Assembly (NCBI GenBank): GCA_009649675.1
Contig: WJPL01000001.1
Location: 2,314,469-2,378,468, forward strand
Source of the DNA: Alphaproteobacteria bacterium HT1-32
GTDB lineage: Bacteria > Pseudomonadota > Alphaproteobacteria > Rhodospirillales > HT1-32
DNA length: 64,000 bases
Direction of reading: 5' to 3'
The notes under the pieces are model-generated. The model had not been told where the DNA came from and ran no database searches. It saw only the letters and a list, made by a program, of their open reading frames with translations. Made by a program: the position numbers and the translations under genes. Positions 59,987 to 64,000 of this stretch are shown one piece after another. The first letter of the stretch is position 1. Each line of letters starts with the position of its first letter.

Positions 59987-61795
59987 TCAGGCGTGTCGCT
60001 GTACCGTTTCCGGTTCGGTATCATCCAGCAACGTCAATTCCTGCGCTCTCAAGTCGAGCAGATAGCGAAAATTTTCCGGGGTGTTGTCCGTCGCGAGACG
60101 CTGTTCCGCATATTTAATCTCATCTTTCAGAGCTTCCTGTTGGAAGATACGAAACGTGTGTTTCCACCCGGCGAAAGCTTCCGTCTTGTCCGCCTCCGGT
60201 TTTGCAAAACCAACTGTACGAAGTTTCTGATCACCGGTTATCGCGGCAATTACAGAGGCAAAACCTGCTTCGATTAGTTGGTCTTTCAGTCGTTGCGGTT
60301 CAAGAGGGCTGCACTCGAAGGCGCGAATTAAGACTTGCTGTCGGAAATTGTCAAGATCAGGCGCGGAAAAGCTGACATTTCCGAGATCTTCAATGACCTC
60401 AGGCAGCAAGTCCGGGTGATTCAGCAGGATAACAAGCATCAGGCGTTCGCGTTCCCGGCGCCCGGGAGTCGCCAGTGGCGCCGCAGTTCCGGCCCGGAAA
60501 CCGGCTTTCCCGTCGCCCCCGCGCTTTTTGCTCATACGACGCCAGAAACGCTGGAAGAAGGCGTCGTTAAAACTTTTCTGGACAGTTTTGTCTTCAATCA
60601 GTTTCACTTGGCTTTCCAGTGCCTGCCAGACAGCAGCCCGTCGTTCCGGGTTTTCCAGATCGCGCCCGACGACCTCGATATCCCACAGCTTGTCAGAGAG
60701 GCTGCTGGCACCTTTCAGCAGGCTGCGCATGGCCTCGGCACCTTCGCGCTGAATCAGGCTGTCCGGGTCTTCGCCGGAGGGCAGCAGGGCAAAGCGGAGA
60801 GATTTTCCCGGCTTCAGCAGTGGCAATGCCCGTTCAAGAGCGCGGGCTGCCGCCCGCTGACCGGCTTTGTCCCCGTCAAAGCAGAGGACAGGTTCGTCCG
60901 CCATGCGCCATAACAGATCAAGCTGCTCCTCTGTCAGTGCGGTACCAAGCGGGGCGACCGCACCGGTGAAGCCTGCTGCGTGAAGGGCGATGACGTCCAT
61001 ATAGCCTTCGGTCACGATCACCGTGGCCTTGTCATGGGCCGCCTTGCGGGCCAGGTCACCGCCATAGAGGTTCCGCCCCTTGTGAAACAGATCGGTTTCC
61101 GGTGAGTTCAGATATTTCGGCTGACCATCGCCCAGTGCACGGCCGCCAAAGGCCACGATGCGTCCCCGCAGATCGCTGATCGGAAACATTACCCGGCCCC
61201 GGAACCGGTCATAGGTCTGGCGGCCACCTTCATCCGGATTGATCAGCAGACCGGCAGCAACAAGGGCACGTTCCGTCTGGCCCTGTTGCAGGAAATGGCT
61301 TTTCAGGGCATCGCGGCTGTCCGGAGAAAAGCCGATCTGGAACCGGCGGATCGTCTCTTCCGACAGCCCGCGTTCCCGCAGATAGGTCAGGGCGGTGCGG
61401 CCTTCGGGAGCAAACAGGCGCTGGGCATACCAGTCCGCAGCCTGTTCGAGGATATCGCGCTGGTCGGCGGCCTGTCGTGACCGTTCCCGGCTTTCCGGAG
61501 ACTGTTCCGGCATCCGCAGTCCGGCCTCACCAGCCAGTTTTTCGACAGCTTCCGGAAAGGTCAGACCTTCGACCTTCATCAGGAAACTGATGACATCGCC
61601 ATGCTCACCGGAGGAAAAGCAGTGATAGAAGCCTTTCGACGGAACGACGGTGAAGGAGGGGCTTTTCTCCTTGTTGAAGGGAGACAGGCCAACAAATTCC
61701 CGGCCTTTTTTCTGCAGGCGAACATGCCGACCAATCACGTCCTCCAGGGGGACGCGGTTTCTTAATTCATCAAGAAACTCCGGCGGAAAACGCAT
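59987..61795 (-). CDS. dnaG: DNA primase with degenerate CHC2 zinc motif
   Basis: The 602-residue primase makes RNA primers for replication. The N-terminal domain has GLSPFNKEKSPSFTV and GFYHCFSSGEHGD: three of the four canonical CHC2 zinc ligands are replaced (S38, N41, S62; only C59 remains). The Toprim core shows VIVTEGYMDVIALHAAG and LCFDGDKAGQRAAARAL, with intact metal-binding acids. The C-terminal helicase-binding domain follows. It starts at MRFPPEFLDELRNRVPLEDV and lies upstream of rpoD. Confidence 0.96.
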   Translation of the reverse strand: MRFPPEFLDELRNRVPLEDVIGRHVRLQKKGREFVGLSPFNKEKSPSFTVVPSKGFYHCFSSGEHGDVISFLMKVEGLTFPEAVEKLAGEAGLRMPEQSPESRERSRQAADQRDILEQAADWYAQRLFAPEGRTALTYLRERGLSEETIRRFQIGFSPDSRDALKSHFLQQGQTERALVAAGLLINPDEGGRQTYDRFRGRVMFPISDLRGRIVAFGGRALGDGQPKYLNSPETDLFHKGRNLYGGDLARKAAHDKATVIVTEGYMDVIALHAAGFTGAVAPLGTALTEEQLDLLWRMADEPVLCFDGDKAGQRAAARALERALPLLKPGKSLRFALLPSGEDPDSLIQREGAEAMRSLLKGASSLSDKLWDIEVVGRDLENPERRAAVWQALESQVKLIEDKTVQKSFNDAFFQRFWRRMSKKRGGDGKAGFRAGTAAPLATPGRRERERLMLVILLNHPDLLPEVIEDLGNVSFSAPDLDNFRQQVLIRAFECSPLEPQRLKDQLIEAGFASVIAAITGDQKLRTVGFAKPEADKTEAFAGWKHTFRIFQQEALKDEIKYAEQRLATDNTPENFRYLLDLRAQELTLLDDTEPETVQRHA

Positions 61796-61976
61796 TCACG
61801 GGTCCATACAGTTCGGTCGGTGGGGGCGGGTAACCTGTCGGGGTTTCCATGTCATCTTTCGGGACCTGTGGAAACGCAGCAAAACTTCCCCGCACCACCA
61901 GCATGACATAGTACGTCCGCTGGCGGTGGGAATACAGCATCCCGGTATGTGGAAAGCGGGGACTTAAATTACAGGA

Positions 61977-62432
61977 TCAGGCGAGACGTTTCTTCACCAG
62001 GGCACCGGCCTTGGCAAAGTCCATGCGTCCGGCATAGCCCTCACGCAGACCACCCATGACCTTGCCGATGTCCTTGACCGATTCGGCGCCGGTCTTTGCG
62101 ATCAGGTCATCCACGGCTTTTTCAATTTCAGCGTCAGACATCTGCGCGGGCAGGAAGCTCTTGATGACTTCGATTTCCTGACTTTCCTGTTCAGCAAGTT
62201 CAAGGCGACCGCCCTTCTCATACATCGAGATCGACTCGTTGCGCTGCTTCACCATGGATTGCAGCAGTTTCAGGATTTCGTCGTCACTTATGCCGTCCAT
62301 GTTGCCGGACGAACGCTCGTTGATGTCGCGATCCTTGAGGGAAGCGAGAATGAGGCGGATCGTGGAAACAGCACGTTCCTTCTTTGCCTTCATTGATGTT
62401 TTCAGTGCGGCGTTCAATTGTTCGCGCAGCAT
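61977..62432 (-). CDS. GatB/YqeY-domain protein
   Basis: The 151-residue protein MLREQLNAALKTSMKAKKER has the YqeY pattern, including TIRLILASLKDRDINERSSG and GKVMGGLREGYAGRMDFAKA. The domain is shared with the tRNA-binding end of GatB amidotransferases, but these stand-alone proteins have no settled role. It lies between carA (divergent) and dnaG, the usual alphaproteobacterial place. Confidence 0.92.
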   Translation of the reverse strand: MLREQLNAALKTSMKAKKERAVSTIRLILASLKDRDINERSSGNMDGISDDEILKLLQSMVKQRNESISMYEKGGRLELAEQESQEIEVIKSFLPAQMSDAEIEKAVDDLIAKTGAESVKDIGKVMGGLREGYAGRMDFAKAGALVKKRLA

Positions 62433-62627
62433 GCCATACCCCGTAAGAAAGTGGTGCTTGCCATCCTCAGATGGCCCAAGCGGCGGACATTAAACCAACC
62501 CGGCGTCGGTAGCAAAGCCTGAAATATATGCTAAGGTGTTGATATCGCTCATTTTATGATTTTTTAAGGGTGGTTGACGACGGCATGGAACTTGCTTATT
62601 TATCGCAAAATCCAGAAAGGACATCCC

Positions 62628-63809
62628 ATGACTGCCATGCCTCTGCCGCCGAAACCGGCCGCGTCTAAATCTGTCGCGACCGCTGCTCTGGTTCTGAAAG
62701 ACGGATCGGTATTCTGGGGGCGCGGCATTGGTGCGACCGGTACGACCGTTGGTGAAGTCTGCTTCAATACCTCGCTCACAGGCTATCAGGAAATCCTGAC
62801 AGACCCGTCTTATGCCGGGCAGATCATCACCTTTACCTTTCCGCATATCGGCAATGTCGGCACCAACCCTGAAGATGTCGAGACAACGACATCGGCGGCA
62901 CGGGGCTGCGTTATCGCTGCGGATATCACGCAGCCGGCGAATTACCGCGCGACGCGGCATCTCGATGAATGGCTGAAGGCGAACAATCTCGTTGGTATCT
63001 CCGGGGTTGATACACGCCGCCTGACCCGGCGTCTGCGGGATCTGGGCGCGGCTGACTGTGCGCTGCTGCATGACCCGAATGGTCAGATCGATATTGCCAT
63101 GCTGCGCAAGCAGGCGCAGAACTTCCCCGGCCTTGAAGGTATGGACCTGGCAAAGGATGTCAGTTGCACCCAGACCTATGAATGGTCAGAGACCCGCTGG
63201 GATCTGACGAACGGTTTCGGCACGCAGGAAGCGCCGGCGCACCGGGTTGTTGCGGTTGATTTCGGTGCCAAACGAAACATCCTGCGCTGTCTGGCCAGTG
63301 AGGGCTGTCATGTGACGGTCGTTCCGGCCAGTGCCAGCTTTGATGACATCATGCGGCACAATCCGGATGGTGTGTTTCTGGCCAATGGTCCGGGCGACCC
63401 GGCGGCAACTGGCGAATACGCCGTTCCGGTGATCAAACAGATACTGGAAACCGGCAAGCCGGTATTCGGCATCTGCCTCGGTCATCAGATGCTGGCGCTG
63501 GCTTTGGGCGCGTCGACCGGCAAAATGAAAACCGGCCATCGCGGCGCAAACCATCCGGTCAAGGATCTGGAAACCGGCAAGGTTGAAATCACTTCCCAGA
63601 ACCACGGTTTTGAAGTGCTGGAAAGCTCACTCCCGGCCGGTGTCGTGATGACTCACAAGTCACTGTTTGATGGTTCTCTTGAAGGTATCAAGGTTGAAGG
63701 CAAACCGGTCTTTTCGGTCCAGTACCATCCGGAAGCCTCTCCCGGTCCGCAGGACAGCCATTATCTGTTCAAGCGTTTCGTTGCCAATATCGCGGCGTCT
63801 AAAGGGTAG
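62628..63809 (+). CDS. carA: Carbamoyl-phosphate synthase small (glutaminase) subunit
   Basis: This 393-residue subunit releases ammonia from glutamine and feeds it to CarB for arginine and pyrimidine synthesis. It starts MTAMPLPPKPAASKSVATAA, with AGAAAGGA before the ATG. The N-terminal domain has EVCFNTSLTGYQEILTDPSY. The class I amidotransferase triad lies in GICLGHQMLALALG (C283) and VQYHPEASPGPQDSH. carB is not immediately adjacent within the window. Confidence 0.96.
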   Translation: MTAMPLPPKPAASKSVATAALVLKDGSVFWGRGIGATGTTVGEVCFNTSLTGYQEILTDPSYAGQIITFTFPHIGNVGTNPEDVETTTSAARGCVIAADITQPANYRATRHLDEWLKANNLVGISGVDTRRLTRRLRDLGAADCALLHDPNGQIDIAMLRKQAQNFPGLEGMDLAKDVSCTQTYEWSETRWDLTNGFGTQEAPAHRVVAVDFGAKRNILRCLASEGCHVTVVPASASFDDIMRHNPDGVFLANGPGDPAATGEYAVPVIKQILETGKPVFGICLGHQMLALALGASTGKMKTGHRGANHPVKDLETGKVEITSQNHGFEVLESSLPAGVVMTHKSLFDGSLEGIKVEGKPVFSVQYHPEASPGPQDSHYLFKRFVANIAASKG

Positions 63810-64000
63810 GTTTTGACCTTTTGACATTACCCCGGAACCGGCGTCGCCGGGTCGTCCAGGGGATGTTTGTGTCCCCGGTCTGATCCGCGCCAGAAAATAT
63901 TTCTGACTGATCGCCTTCTGCCTCTGGCAGAGGGCTTTTCCCGGCATATATCGCGCTCCGGTTTTATCTGGAGACGTTCTTTCATGACGCGGGAATTTGT
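63810..64000. other. carA downstream region with possible start of a next gene
   Basis: Several small GC stems follow carA, for example CTGCC/GGCAG near 63916-63934 before GGGCTTTT, which may terminate carA. At the right edge an ATG (63984) with GGAG ten bases upstream opens a plus-strand frame MTREF that leaves the window. Five codons are too few to name it; it does not look like the CarB N-terminus. Confidence 0.4.

Noticed and set aside
1..64000. CRISPR array, rRNA operon or insertion sequence
   Set aside because: I found no regularly spaced direct repeats, no rRNA sequence and no transposase gene flanked by terminal inverted repeats.

Overview
The window looks like the chromosome of a free-living Gram-negative alphaproteobacterium, probably Rhodospirillales-like. 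The evidence is the moderately high GC content, the rnd-kdsD-lptC-lptA order at the left edge, the carA / yqeY / dnaG / rpoD neighbourhood at the right edge, and the alphaproteobacterial style of RpoD. Most of the sequence is chromosomal core. Two stretches stand out as accessory: a 19 kb Srf/Tag-like locus (10.25-29.0 kb) and an AT-rich reverse transcriptase beside a tRNA-Leu gene (45.1-47.0 kb).

Layout. 1-2.55 kb (minus): rnd, kdsD, lptC and partial lptA (LPS core and transport). 2.55-3.02 kb: a structured regulatory region with a sigma-54 type promoter and a duplicated 16-base element. 3.02-8.6 kb (plus): the urea ABC importer urtABCDE. 8.67-10.1 kb: a Wzx-like flippase. 10.25-27.75 kb (minus): a tightly packed run of twelve genes. 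In order of transcription these are two SrfA-like membrane proteins (one carrying a vWA domain), SrfB (actin/Hsp70-fold ATPase), SrfC (large GTPase), a polyproline/Sel1 membrane protein, a periplasmic vWA protein, an ABC ATPase, an FtsX-type permease, a formylglycine-generating-enzyme (SUMF1)-like protein and three lipoproteins. A divergent membrane-anchored trypsin-like protease sits at its head (27.9-29.0 kb). 29-45.1 kb: mixed metabolic genes, including glpK, a GFA-family protein, an SPFH/NfeD pair, an M20 peptidase / GGT-like / muconate-cycloisomerase-like / TPP-enzyme cluster, a CheY-like regulator, two TadE-like pseudopilins, an atypical SDR, a DUF1344 protein, O-acetylhomoserine sulfhydrylase and rlmN. 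45.1-47.05 kb (minus): tRNA-Leu(CAG), a highly structured leader and a reverse transcriptase. 47.2-57.7 kb: a complex-I-associated epimerase, uppP, gltD-gltB, a GST, a GNAT and an acyl-CoA dehydrogenase. 57.8-64 kb: rpoD, dnaG, yqeY and carA.

How the genes may work together. The right half of the long minus operon resembles SrfABC of Salmonella. The left half has the same parts, in mirrored order, as the TagQRST-PpkA trans-envelope sensor of type VI secretion: vWA, TagT-like ATPase, TagS-like permease, TagR-like FGE protein and TagQ-like lipoproteins. No Ser/Thr kinase, phosphatase or T6SS structural gene is present. The simplest reading is a self-contained envelope-spanning machine. Outer-membrane lipoproteins and periplasmic FGE/vWA domains would sense something, a MacB/FtsX-type transporter and single-pass proteins would relay it, and cytoplasmic SrfB and SrfC would use nucleotide hydrolysis to respond. 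This is the best candidate here for an undescribed system. The second candidate is the tRNA-linked reverse transcriptase with its folded upstream RNA, which resembles single-gene defence-associated RTs. Nitrogen physiology is also visible: urt under a probable sigma-54/NtrC promoter, and gltDB with a terminator-like leader hairpin.
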